Positions 26,056 to 34,314 of a DNA stretch of 45,006 bases are shown piece by piece. Each line of letters starts with the position of its first letter. The first letter of the stretch is position 1. The notes beneath the pieces are model-generated. The model worked only from the letters and a program-made list of their open reading frames with translations. It searched no databases and had not been told where the DNA came from. This DNA comes from Akkermansia muciniphila (GTDB lineage: Bacteria; Verrucomicrobiota; Verrucomicrobiia; Verrucomicrobiales; V1-33): positions 1 to 45,006 of the forward strand of contig CALQSQ010000043.1 of assembly GCA_943333275.1 (NCBI GenBank), read 5' to 3'. A program made the translations under genes and the position numbers.

Positions 26056-27286
26056 AAAACTGACTGCGGCTTCCCTACTGGCCAACCTTGGAGTCCCGTC
26101 CTGGGTTCCGGAATTCACGCATGCACCCAATCACCAGGTGCGCTTCGGTCCCGGCGTGGCCATGGAGGTTGGCCAATTGGTGGCGGAAATGAATGTGCAG
26201 CGCGTGCTGGTGGTGACCGATCCCGGCCTGGCCGCCACCGGACATTTGCGGCGCATTGTTGAATCATTGGAAACGGCGGGGCTGATGGTCGGCACGTTCA
26301 CGGAGGTGCGGGAAAATCCTACCACCCATGTGTTGGATGCGTGCGTCGCGGCGGCACGCCGTTGCGACGCCCAGGCTCTGATTGGTCTGGGTGGCGGAAG
26401 CAGCATGGACGCGGCCAAGGGGTGTAATTTCATTCTGACCAACGGTGGACGCATGCAGGACTACTGGGGTGTCGGCAAGGCGACGCTACCCATGCTGCCA
26501 TTCATCGCCATTCCCACCACCGCAGGCACCGGCAGCGAATGCCAGTCGTTTGCCCTGATCTCAGATTCCGAGACGCACGCCAAGATGGCCTGTGGCGACA
26601 AGAAGGCGGCCGCCTGCCTCGCGCTGCTCGATCCCGAACTCACGCTCACGCAACCCGCCATGGTGACCCGGTTGACCGGAATCGATGCCATGGCCCATGC
26701 GCTGGAGAGTGCCGTTTCCACCAAATCCAACGAGATCTCCCTGGCCTACAGCCTCGCCGCCTTTGCCCTGCTGGCAGAAGGCTTCCCAACAGTGCTCGCT
26801 GACCCCGCCAATCTGCTCGCGCGTGCGCAAATGCTGCTGGGCGCGGCCCTCGCGGGTGTGGCCATTGAAAACAGCATGCTGGGTGCCGCCCATGCTGCCG
26901 CCAATCCGCTCACCGCTCAATTCCAGGTGGTCCACGGTGAAGCCGTCGGCGTGATGATGCCCCGCATTCTTCGTTGCAACCTTCTAAGCCTGGAGGCTTA
27001 CCGCACCTACCAAAAACTGGCTCATCGAATCGGCCTCCAAGCGGATGACCTGCCCCGTTGGTTTCAGGAGCTTCTCGAACGCGCCGGACTGCCCGATCAC
27101 TTGCGGCATTGGGGGATCGGCGAGGCCCATGTTCCCGCCCTGGCGGCCGAGGCGGCGCAGCAATGGACAGGCATGTTCAATCCTGTCACTGTAGTCGAGG
27201 AGGATTTCCGCAAATTTTATTTGGAGACGCTCAGCGCACCGCCGCCTTTCAGCGGCAGTTCCCCGGCACACGCGTCAAGCCATTGA
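26045..27286 (+). CDS. Iron-containing alcohol dehydrogenase
   Basis: 413 residues from ATG 26045, inside the last codons of the ALDH gene, suggesting translational coupling. Group III alcohol dehydrogenase: nucleotide-binding GGGSSMD (116-122), PTTAGTGSE (158-166), and metal ligands Asp214, His218, His283 and His297 (DAMAH, GAAHAAANPL, VVHGEA). The family interconverts alcohols and aldehydes or ketones with NAD(P)H. With the upstream ALDH it could run an alcohol-aldehyde-acid (or acyl-CoA) route. Substrate unknown; no microcompartment shell genes are nearby. Its last 70 bases overlap the 3' end of the convergent glycosyltransferase gene. Confidence 0.93.
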   Translation: MPPEKLTAASLLANLGVPSWVPEFTHAPNHQVRFGPGVAMEVGQLVAEMNVQRVLVVTDPGLAATGHLRRIVESLETAGLMVGTFTEVRENPTTHVLDACVAAARRCDAQALIGLGGGSSMDAAKGCNFILTNGGRMQDYWGVGKATLPMLPFIAIPTTAGTGSECQSFALISDSETHAKMACGDKKAAACLALLDPELTLTQPAMVTRLTGIDAMAHALESAVSTKSNEISLAYSLAAFALLAEGFPTVLADPANLLARAQMLLGAALAGVAIENSMLGAAHAAANPLTAQFQVVHGEAVGVMMPRILRCNLLSLEAYRTYQKLAHRIGLQADDLPRWFQELLERAGLPDHLRHWGIGEAHVPALAAEAAQQWTGMFNPVTVVEEDFRKFYLETLSAPPPFSGSSPAHASSH

Positions 27287-28455
27287 CGCACCGAAAAATT
27301 TTCCACGGAACCTGCGGCCTGGCTGTGCAACCGGTTTACCAATTCAGGATCCGACGCAAGTGCATGGAAGAGTTCCGCGAGGTGGAACTCATCCCAGGGA
27401 TGAAACGTGTAGCCATTGCAGTGATTTCTCACCACCTCATGCGCGCCCGCCCGTGAACTGCAAAGCACCGGAGCACCAGCCGCGAGCGCTTCGTTGACCG
27501 TCATCCCCCATTGGTCATGCGTGCTGGCGAGCACGAGGGCGAGTGACAACCGGCTGGCCCTGGGGACCTGATGGTAGGGCAGCCACGGCCGGATCAGGAT
27601 GGCCTCCTGCATTCCCAATCTGGTGATCTGATCCCTGATTTCCTGCTCCAGCGGACCCTGACCACAAATGATCAGCCGCACCGGCTTCGTCAGCCTGGCA
27701 TGACAACGCGCAAATGCCGCGATGGCCAGGGAGGCGTTTTTCTTGGGCAGAAAACGAATCGGCATGAAGAAATAGGGCGTTCCGTCCGACACCCCGAGAT
27801 GCTCGAGAATCTCCACGTCAGCATCCGCCACCCCGGCAAGTCGACCGATCTCCTCGTTGTCCACCACATCCCAGCCTCCCAAATACGCAGGCTTTTTCCG
27901 TCCGGCGAGAAACTGGCTGTATTCGGCACATTCCCGGCCGGGGCACATAAAGAAATCATAGCGCGCCATCATGAAACTTTTCACAAATTCCAGACCGATG
28001 CTTTTGGAGTAGGACTCCGCATCCTTGAAACGGGAATCATGCAGCACTCCGACACGGCCCCGCGTGAGAATTGAGAGCAGGGCGATCATCATGCTTTCAG
28101 GCCGGTCATAACCGCCCACGTACGCCACATGGGGACGCGTCTTCAGGTAGTGCCATGCCAGCACACAGGTTGTCTTGAATGTCGTCCATCGGAACCAGGT
28201 TCGAAATCCCAGACCGCGGAATTGACCGGTCAGGGCGCGCACCGGCACCCCGCCATACACCTTCGCAAGCTCACCGCCGGCCCATTGATACGAAGTTTCC
28301 TCCAGAGCGATCAGCACCACCTCCAGTCGGATCGTTTCCTGCAGACCCTGTGACTCAATCGCACGCTGCAAGGCCCGCACCCGGAATGCGAGATACGGTG
28401 TGTGCGTGTCGAAAGTAATGAGGACGCGGCGCGGCTTGGTCATGAGTGCTGCCAT
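27217..28455 (-). CDS. Family 4 (GT-B) glycosyltransferase
   Basis: 412 residues; ATG 28455, with ATG 28443 as alternative. GT-B fold: N-terminal acceptor domain (LITFDTHTPYLAFRVRAL) and C-terminal donor domain with FFMPIRFLPKKNASLAIAAF, LIICGQGPLEQEIR and the nucleotide-sugar segment WGMTVNEALAAGAPVLCS, where the Glu of the E-x7-E motif lies in VNEAL. A role in exopolysaccharide or lipopolysaccharide glycan synthesis is inferred from the family. Its 3' end overlaps the alcohol dehydrogenase gene tail-to-tail over 70 bases. The secreted EEP protein gene ends upstream on the same strand. Confidence 0.9.
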   Translation of the reverse strand: MAALMTKPRRVLITFDTHTPYLAFRVRALQRAIESQGLQETIRLEVVLIALEETSYQWAGGELAKVYGGVPVRALTGQFRGLGFRTWFRWTTFKTTCVLAWHYLKTRPHVAYVGGYDRPESMMIALLSILTRGRVGVLHDSRFKDAESYSKSIGLEFVKSFMMARYDFFMCPGRECAEYSQFLAGRKKPAYLGGWDVVDNEEIGRLAGVADADVEILEHLGVSDGTPYFFMPIRFLPKKNASLAIAAFARCHARLTKPVRLIICGQGPLEQEIRDQITRLGMQEAILIRPWLPYHQVPRASRLSLALVLASTHDQWGMTVNEALAAGAPVLCSSRAGAHEVVRNHCNGYTFHPWDEFHLAELFHALASDPELVNRLHSQAAGSVENFSVRQWLDACAGELPLKGGGALSVSK

Positions 28456-28506
28456 TCCATAACCTTGCCAGCTGGCTTCTCAATCAGAGAATCCACCAGT
28501 CGGGAC

Positions 28507-31500
28507 TCATCCTCTTTTGACGACGAGACGGAAGGATTGGCGCGATCCGCTCAGGGAAATGGCGAAGGACACCACCTGCATGCCATTGCCCGCACTGGTG
28601 AAACTCGGTCCCGTGGTGCTGGCAGTCCACGCGGTGAGGTCTTCGGATTGCTCCAGGGAATAGGTGAGGCACTCGCCGGCGGCGGGAATCCGGACCGTCG
28701 CGCTCAAGACGGCTCCGCCCGCCATGCGCTCTATTTGAAGGGGTTGGGCCGTTGTCATGAGGGCATTCGCATTCAGAGCGTATTCCATGATATTGCGCAG
28801 GCCATCGTGGTCGGGGTCCGCCTCCGGGGCTTTGTTCAATCCCGATAGCGGGGCCGCCCAGACCAGATAGGGATCGGTCAGCACCGGCGCCACTCCCAGA
28901 CCTGTGGTGGCATCCGTCGTGCTGATGGTTTGGAAACGGGTGCTGGGGTCGGTGAAGCCCCGGTTGCCTGTGGCTGCAAAAGGTTTCAGCGAAAGATTCT
29001 GATTCGTGGTGCTCACCCCCCCTCCGGTCCAGGCCAGGCCGGGATCCTGGCCGATGGTTCCAAAGACATCCATGCGCGTGAAATTCAAGAGGACCTCCAG
29101 GGCATCATTTCCATTGTAGGTAAAGGTGTCCTTCAAAAATTTCAGCTTTCCGGCTGCATCATAAAACAACGTGTCGTTCAGAGCTGTGGCCGGGGTGCTG
29201 CCCGCCTCGGCGATGATCAGCCCCGCAGCCAGTAATGCCTCGCCCGATGGCCCATCGCCAATCACCAGCACCTGACCTGCAGGGAGCAGGCCGGAAAGAA
29301 TCGTGGCTTCATTGACGCCTTCCATGTCGCCATTGGCGAATCGGCGCACCGTGAGGGGCGTGCCGGAGAAATCGATTTCCGCACCGGATTGATTGAGCAG
29401 CTCGATGGCCCTCGCATTGCTGCCGGAGACGGGCTCCAGATACTGGCTGATGATCAGGGCGCCGCCTGCTTCCTGATTGCGGATCTCAAAGGTCGTTTTC
29501 CCAGGAAACCAGCCGGGAGCAGTTGCGGAAATGGTGATGGTGCGGTGGGCGTCGACCTCGCTGGGATGCAAAATTTCCACCGGAATCACCGCCGAGGTTT
29601 GCGATCCGGTAAACGTCACGATGTTGCAAGGAACCGAGATGCGACCCTGCCGATACGCCGAGAGCGTCACCGGCACATTCACCCCCACCCCGGGTGCCTG
29701 GGACAGAGTCAGCGTCACGTTCACCGAACCAAGGTCCGCTTCATTCACCCATGAGGTTGCGGTTGTCAGGGTCAGTTTGGGTTGCGTGGCCAGCGACACA
29801 TCCGCGAAGACTGCAAAGTGATCCGAGGCTTTAAAACTCAGCTTTCCAGCGGGCAGACCAGTCCCCGACTTCGGCAGCCCGTCAAAGCCGGCCTCCAAGC
29901 GGCTGTTGTAAACTTCGCCCGCATACAAACCCGCCAGAGTCATCGGCTTTCTGGCAAAGAGGTAATCGATGCGCGAATTCTCCGCCGGATTGAAGGTGCC
30001 GCGGGTGCTGCCATCTGCCTGACGGGTTTCTGGAGCGGCAAGGTTTATTGTGGCCATGATGGCATGCGGAAAGGTCGCATAAGGAAGCGTCACCCCACCG
30101 GCCAGATCCGGGCCGAGCACATAACTGGCCGGGAGGGTCGACCCATCGGTGAAGGGAGCGGTGGTGTTGATGGAGGTCGGCTGGGTGTTGTCGAAATCAT
30201 TTTCATTGAAGTCTCCGAGCACAAAACAATTTTTCATCGCCCCATTCCAGCCATTGTTTTGCAGGAACTGGGCGACGCGATACGCCTCCACCGCGCGGCG
30301 AAACCGGTCCGCCTGCATCGCGCCGGAACCACCGGAATTGGCTTTCAAATGCACCACCACGAACGCCGGATCGTCCGCGGCCAGGATGCCGGGAACATCC
30401 ACGGATACAAACAACGGATAGCGGGTCATCTCCGAGCGGCTGGGTTCGCCCCGGTCGATTTGGACGGCTTGGGTGATGGGAAATTTGCTGGCCAGGCAAA
30501 GACTCTGGGCGTTGCTCGTGGATGTGGCCCCGCTCTCAAAGGTGGCAAAGCCATCGCCCTTTGTCGCGAAATAGGTGCTCACGATGGGAAAGCCCAAGTC
30601 GGAGAGCAGGGATTTCATATCCGCAAAATCTCCCGCACCATTCACTTCCTCGAGCGCAATGACCTGGGGATTGATCCGCTGGACCTGTTCCCTGACCGCC
30701 AGATACTCCGCCGATCCCGGTGCGCCGACGCCATCCTTCACATTCAGACAGGCCACCCGCAGCAGCCCGGAGAAGGTGGCCAGCGGGACATCCACATCGC
30801 GCACCGTGAGCAGCGCGGTCTGAGCCGGATACAGGGCACCCTGATCCGTGGCCGTTACCGTCACGGATTGATTTCCATCCACGATTCCATCCGCGACTGT
30901 GGAAATTGGAAAAGTCACGTTTCCAGAGACACCAACAACCACACTCGCGGGCACCGTGGCCTCGGAGGTGTCAGAGCTGCTGAGCGTGAAAGTGCGCGCC
31001 GCCGCGGGGGCAGGACTGAGCGTAAGCGTGGCGGTGGAGGCAACCGCCCCGGCTGATTCATCCGCCGAGGTGGGATTCAACGCGAGACTTGTGGTGTAGA
31101 CGAGCGAGCCAATGGTCTGGCCGGAATTGACGACATCATGGGACGAGGTGGCGGGCGCGTGCCAGGTAAAATCCGTGTAGGTCGTGCCAGTGCCGCGCAG
31201 TTGCAGGGAATGGGTCGCGAGTGTGGAGGCGGATTCGCTGACGCCAATGTCCGTGGATGTCATGCCAGCTGCCACCCCGGCGCTGGCAGTCATCACCCCC
31301 GCATAGCTCAGAAACTGGATGACCTGCGGGCTCGTTTTCCGATAAAACACCACGCCATCCCTTGGTCCATTTTGGATTCCGGCAATGGGAAACCATTTCA
31401 CTCCAAAACCGGCACCAAAATCGGGCAGGGTGCCCGAAAGATTCACGGTATTATACACCACGGCGGCACCAGAAGTAGCGCCGTTGTAGAGCACCAAATC

Positions 31501-31674
31501 GTATTCTCCGAGGTTCGTCCCTGCCGGCCCGGCGATTTCGATGCCTTCATCTGAATCCCCGCCGGCGTTATCGTAATGCAGCTCATTGATGAAGACAGCC
31601 TGCCCATATCCCGTGCTGGCAAGGGTGAGAGCCAGAAGCAGGGGAAGAAGGCGGGGTGCGAACTGGGGGGGCAT
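28507..31674 (-). CDS. Large secreted EEP-family protein with two lamin-tail domains
   Basis: About 1055 residues from ATG 31674 (or 31680). Signal peptide about 1-25. Order: lamin-tail-like domain (about 28-165, starting VFINELHYDN), a beta-sandwich region (about 190-300) and an endonuclease/exonuclease/phosphatase domain (about 305-630). The EEP domain carries ALEEVNG, VVVHLKA, FVLGDFNEND, SRIDYLF and the catalytic KASDH. A second beta-sandwich (Calx-beta-like) follows, then a second lamin-tail-like domain (about 735-900, from ALIISQYLEP) and a C-terminal stretch with DPDHDGLRNIMEYALN, common at the ends of secreted PVC proteins. All EEP catalytic residues look intact. Extracellular DNase or phosphodiesterase activity is inferred. 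Confidence 0.87.
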   Translation of the reverse strand: MPPQFAPRLLPLLLALTLASTGYGQAVFINELHYDNAGGDSDEGIEIAGPAGTNLGEYDLVLYNGATSGAAVVYNTVNLSGTLPDFGAGFGVKWFPIAGIQNGPRDGVVFYRKTSPQVIQFLSYAGVMTASAGVAAGMTSTDIGVSESASTLATHSLQLRGTGTTYTDFTWHAPATSSHDVVNSGQTIGSLVYTTSLALNPTSADESAGAVASTATLTLSPAPAAARTFTLSSSDTSEATVPASVVVGVSGNVTFPISTVADGIVDGNQSVTVTATDQGALYPAQTALLTVRDVDVPLATFSGLLRVACLNVKDGVGAPGSAEYLAVREQVQRINPQVIALEEVNGAGDFADMKSLLSDLGFPIVSTYFATKGDGFATFESGATSTSNAQSLCLASKFPITQAVQIDRGEPSRSEMTRYPLFVSVDVPGILAADDPAFVVVHLKANSGGSGAMQADRFRRAVEAYRVAQFLQNNGWNGAMKNCFVLGDFNENDFDNTQPTSINTTAPFTDGSTLPASYVLGPDLAGGVTLPYATFPHAIMATINLAAPETRQADGSTRGTFNPAENSRIDYLFARKPMTLAGLYAGEVYNSRLEAGFDGLPKSGTGLPAGKLSFKASDHFAVFADVSLATQPKLTLTTATSWVNEADLGSVNVTLTLSQAPGVGVNVPVTLSAYRQGRISVPCNIVTFTGSQTSAVIPVEILHPSEVDAHRTITISATAPGWFPGKTTFEIRNQEAGGALIISQYLEPVSGSNARAIELLNQSGAEIDFSGTPLTVRRFANGDMEGVNEATILSGLLPAGQVLVIGDGPSGEALLAAGLIIAEAGSTPATALNDTLFYDAAGKLKFLKDTFTYNGNDALEVLLNFTRMDVFGTIGQDPGLAWTGGGVSTTNQNLSLKPFAATGNRGFTDPSTRFQTISTTDATTGLGVAPVLTDPYLVWAAPLSGLNKAPEADPDHDGLRNIMEYALNANALMTTAQPLQIERMAGGAVLSATVRIPAAGECLTYSLEQSEDLTAWTASTTGPSFTSAGNGMQVVSFAISLSGSRQSFRLVVKRG

Positions 31675-31751
31675 GCACATCGGCGTCAGCCTATCATGAA
31701 ATCCCCATTTTTGACCAGTGGCATTCCAAACTCAATTTCCAGTTCTAGCGG

Positions 31752-31850
31752 ACCCAGCACGCAGAGGGCAAGGTCGCGAGACCCTCCTCCCAGCAAGCCC
31801 TCAGCGCTTTCCTTGGTTCTGGTCTCGTGACCTTGCCCTCTACGCTGGGT
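31752..31850. repeat. 99-bp imperfect palindrome (REPIN/MITE-like element)
   Basis: Left arm 31752-31783 and right arm 31821-31850 are near-perfect inverted copies, both reading ACCCAGC...AGAGGGCAAGGTC then (G/A)CGAGACC on their own strand. They differ by two bases and a small indel. The 37-base centre can form an inner stem, CAAG/CTTG flanked by CCAG/CTGG. No protein gene fits here; the element fills most of the gap between the EEP protein and gluconokinase genes. No flanking target duplication was seen. It does not resemble the flanks of the RAYT gene at 10-11 kb. Confidence 0.7.
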
Positions 31851-31936
31851 GGCGGATACATCGCGTGGACTTGCAAATGGAGGCGAAGCTGCTTGGATTC
31901 GCGCATGTGTTTTCAGTTTCATCCACGGCGTTCCTT

Positions 31937-32443
31937 ATGATGCTTCCCAGAGTTCTCATTTTCATGGGCGTGTCCGGCTGCGGGAAAACTGCGATCGGCG
32001 AAGAGGTCGCACGACGCAGCGGTGCCCATTTCGTGGATGCGGACGGACTGCATCCTCCGGAAAATATCGCCAAGATGTCCGCGGGTATTCCCCTCACGGA
32101 CGAAGACCGTGAGCCGTGGCTGGCTCGGGTGGCACTGGAAGCGAAGGCTCCGGGCCGCAATGTAGCGGCCTGCTCCGCACTGCGTCGGGTGTATCGCGAC
32201 CGCATCCGTCGGGAAATTCCGGAAGCCTGGTTTGTCCTTCTCAATGGCTCCAAGGACCTCATTTTTTCACGCATCAGCGCCAGGAAGGGACACTTCATGA
32301 AGGCAGGCTTGCTGGACAGTCAGCTGGCCACGCTGGAGGATCCGACGCTGGAGGGTCGCGTGGTGGTTCTGCCTGTCACTGGGACGGTCACGGAGATCGC
32401 GGATGCAGTGTTCGACCACTTCAGCACCCACGAAGGCACTTAA
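31937..32443 (+). CDS. gntK: Gluconokinase (GntK type)
   Basis: 168 residues from ATG 31937 (ATG 31940 equally good). P-loop kinase that phosphorylates gluconate to 6-phosphogluconate. It has Walker A GVSGCGKT, the gluconate-contacting VDADGLHPPENIAKMSAG, LTDEDREPWL, and the SALRRVYRDRIR segment, all diagnostic for GntK; FMKAGLLDSQLATLE is the lid region. Length is normal (about 165-175). The frame is open upstream through the palindromic element, but those residues are not part of the family. No gluconate transporter or regulator is adjacent. The stop overlaps the convergent metallo-hydrolase gene by 4 bases. Confidence 0.93.
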   Translation: MMLPRVLIFMGVSGCGKTAIGEEVARRSGAHFVDADGLHPPENIAKMSAGIPLTDEDREPWLARVALEAKAPGRNVAACSALRRVYRDRIRREIPEAWFVLLNGSKDLIFSRISARKGHFMKAGLLDSQLATLEDPTLEGRVVVLPVTGTVTEIADAVFDHFSTHEGT

Positions 32444-33282
32444 GCCGTCACTTCCAATTTTTCCCCGAGCCCCAATACCCGATGCGGCTGACGAACGCTT
32501 TCACAGGCGGTGACAAAATCTGCGGGGTCGGCGGTGTTGAAGGCGAACATCTGAAAATGATGCGGAACCGCCAATTTTGCGCCAATGGCTTTGCTGAGAC
32601 AGGCGGCCTCATGGACGTTGAGATTTCCCGCCACGCCCCGCGCAGGATCATTGCCATTGATCGGTACCAGGGCCACGTCCACTTGGTGGCGCCCAAGCTG
32701 CGACACAAGTTCATCGTGCCAGACGGTGTCGCCGCTGTGGTAAATGCTGAAGGGACCAAACTTTAAAACGAACCCGAGATAAGCCGACTGGCCAAGTTCA
32801 TTCCGGACGATTTCATTATGAGCCGCGGTAATGCCATGGACCGTCCACGGTGGATGGCTCCAGGGCGTGGTTTCGTTCAGCCCGGCATAGGTTAAACTCG
32901 GTCCCAGCAGCCTGGCTCTGGCAAACTCAAGGTTCGCTTCCGGCAGCAATAGCACGCAGCCCGGATTGGCAGTGGAAATGGGCAGCAGGGTCTCGGCGTC
33001 CAGATGATCGGTGTGATTATGACTGCTGGTGATGCAGGAAATCATGTCGAGCCGCGCGGGATCGATCACCCTTTCGGAAATCCGGACATGCGGCTTTGTC
33101 GTGCCGTCGTATTTTTTAGTCAGTGAGTCCGAGAGATACGGATCGAAGAGAAAATAACTTCCGTTGTAGTGGACCAGAAATCCGCTCTGCCCCAGCCACC
33201 AGAGCTGAAAACTTCCGGCATCCCGGCGCGCCTTACGGATGTCCTGCAGCAGCGCGGCATCTTTCTGAACGGCACCGATCAT
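32440..33282 (-). CDS. UlaG-like metallo-beta-lactamase-fold hydrolase
   Basis: 280 residues from ATG 33282. Metallo-beta-lactamase fold of the UlaG (L-ascorbate-6-phosphate lactonase) branch: LWWLGQSGFLV at the N-terminus, FDPYLSDS, metal motif HNHTDH (His88, His90, Asp92, His93), YHSGDTVW with a metal-binding Asp, and a late PHHFQMF. UlaG hydrolyses a lactone; whether this protein does is unknown, as no ula or ascorbate genes are present. Its start overlaps the stop of the MetE-like gene in an ATGA arrangement, so translation is probably coupled. Confidence 0.85.
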   Translation of the reverse strand: MIGAVQKDAALLQDIRKARRDAGSFQLWWLGQSGFLVHYNGSYFLFDPYLSDSLTKKYDGTTKPHVRISERVIDPARLDMISCITSSHNHTDHLDAETLLPISTANPGCVLLLPEANLEFARARLLGPSLTYAGLNETTPWSHPPWTVHGITAAHNEIVRNELGQSAYLGFVLKFGPFSIYHSGDTVWHDELVSQLGRHQVDVALVPINGNDPARGVAGNLNVHEAACLSKAIGAKLAVPHHFQMFAFNTADPADFVTACESVRQPHRVLGLGEKLEVTA

Positions 33283-34307
33283 AGACTCTTCCGCACCAAT
33301 TCGACCCCGCCCACGAGATTCTCCAGCTTTTGTTTCGCAGCCCAGCGGGCCGTCTGGCTCAGGCCGCAATCCGGGGCAAAACTGAGCTGATCGGGTTTGG
33401 CGTATTGCAGACAATGGCGGATTTTGGTGGCGAGGTATTCCGGCGATTCGATGAAATAGCTTTTCACATCGATGATGCCCACGCTCACATCGCGACGCGG
33501 CGCGATGGACTCGATGATGGCCAGCTCGGCGTATTCACGGCTCGCCATTTCCAGGTGAATTTCATCCACGGCGAAATCAAGGAATGCCGGAAAGAGCGGG
33601 GCGTAGCTGCGCATGCCGACCGCCCGGCCTTTGAAATTTCCAAAGCAGAGATGCGTCGAGAGGCGGCATTTTCCAACGATGCCCTCGACAGTGCGATTAA
33701 AGATGTCCACGAACCGCCGCGGATCCTCCTTCCATCCGTAGCAACTCATGGACGGCTCATCCACCGTGATCTCCGTGCATCCCGCCTCCACGAGCCGGAT
33801 CAATTCCGCGCGCACCAGCGGCAGCAGCCCCTCCGTGAGCGCCCAGCGGTCCGGATATTGCGCATTCGGCAGCAGGCGACCACTCAGGGTGTAGGGTCCG
33901 GGCACGCTGCATTTCAAGACCGGCCCGTCAGGGGCCAGTTTTTTCAGGCGCCGGTATTCCTCCACTGTCCCCAATCCCCGTGGAGCCTGGAGGATTCCGC
34001 ACACGGCATGTTTCCCGCGCTGATCATGCGCCGGAGGGCCCCAGCGGCGAGGGCTGGCGCTTTCCAGAGCAATGCCTTCGATGAATCCGTAGAAGCTCAG
34101 GTTGAAATCAAACCTCCCCTGCTCGCCATCCGTGATAACATCCAATCCCGCCGCCATCTGATCATGGATGGCAACAATAGCGGCGTCCTCCTGTAGCTCA
34201 GTGATATCGGCGGAGCCAAACTGATCAAGACTTCGGGTCGCAAATTCCAGCCAGGCGGGAAAGGGATAACTGCCCACGACTGTGGTGCGAAGGGGAACGG
34301 GTTGCAT
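33279..34307 (-). CDS. Cobalamin-independent methionine synthase (MetE C-terminal domain) family protein
   Basis: 342 residues from ATG 34307. TIM-barrel protein corresponding to the catalytic C-terminal half of MetE. It has TTVVGSYPFP at the N-terminus, DGEQGR, TVDEPS, and the zinc-ligand set His219-x-Cys221 (HLCFGN), Glu253 and Cys314 (APDCGLS). Length fits the short 'core-MetE' or methionine synthase II-like proteins (about 340), not full MetE (about 750). Methyl transfer to a thiol is inferred; the methyl donor and acceptor are unknown. It starts 7 bases after the stop of the O-antigen-ligase-like gene and ends overlapping the UlaG-like gene, so the three probably form one operon. Confidence 0.88.
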   Translation of the reverse strand: MQPVPLRTTVVGSYPFPAWLEFATRSLDQFGSADITELQEDAAIVAIHDQMAAGLDVITDGEQGRFDFNLSFYGFIEGIALESASPRRWGPPAHDQRGKHAVCGILQAPRGLGTVEEYRRLKKLAPDGPVLKCSVPGPYTLSGRLLPNAQYPDRWALTEGLLPLVRAELIRLVEAGCTEITVDEPSMSCYGWKEDPRRFVDIFNRTVEGIVGKCRLSTHLCFGNFKGRAVGMRSYAPLFPAFLDFAVDEIHLEMASREYAELAIIESIAPRRDVSVGIIDVKSYFIESPEYLATKIRHCLQYAKPDQLSFAPDCGLSQTARWAAKQKLENLVGGVELVRKSL

Positions 34308-34314
34308 GAGGAAT

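Noticed and set aside
29782-31056. Long plus-strand frame opposite the EEP protein gene
   Set aside because: Antisense to the nuclease domain with its catalytic motifs intact; product has no domains.
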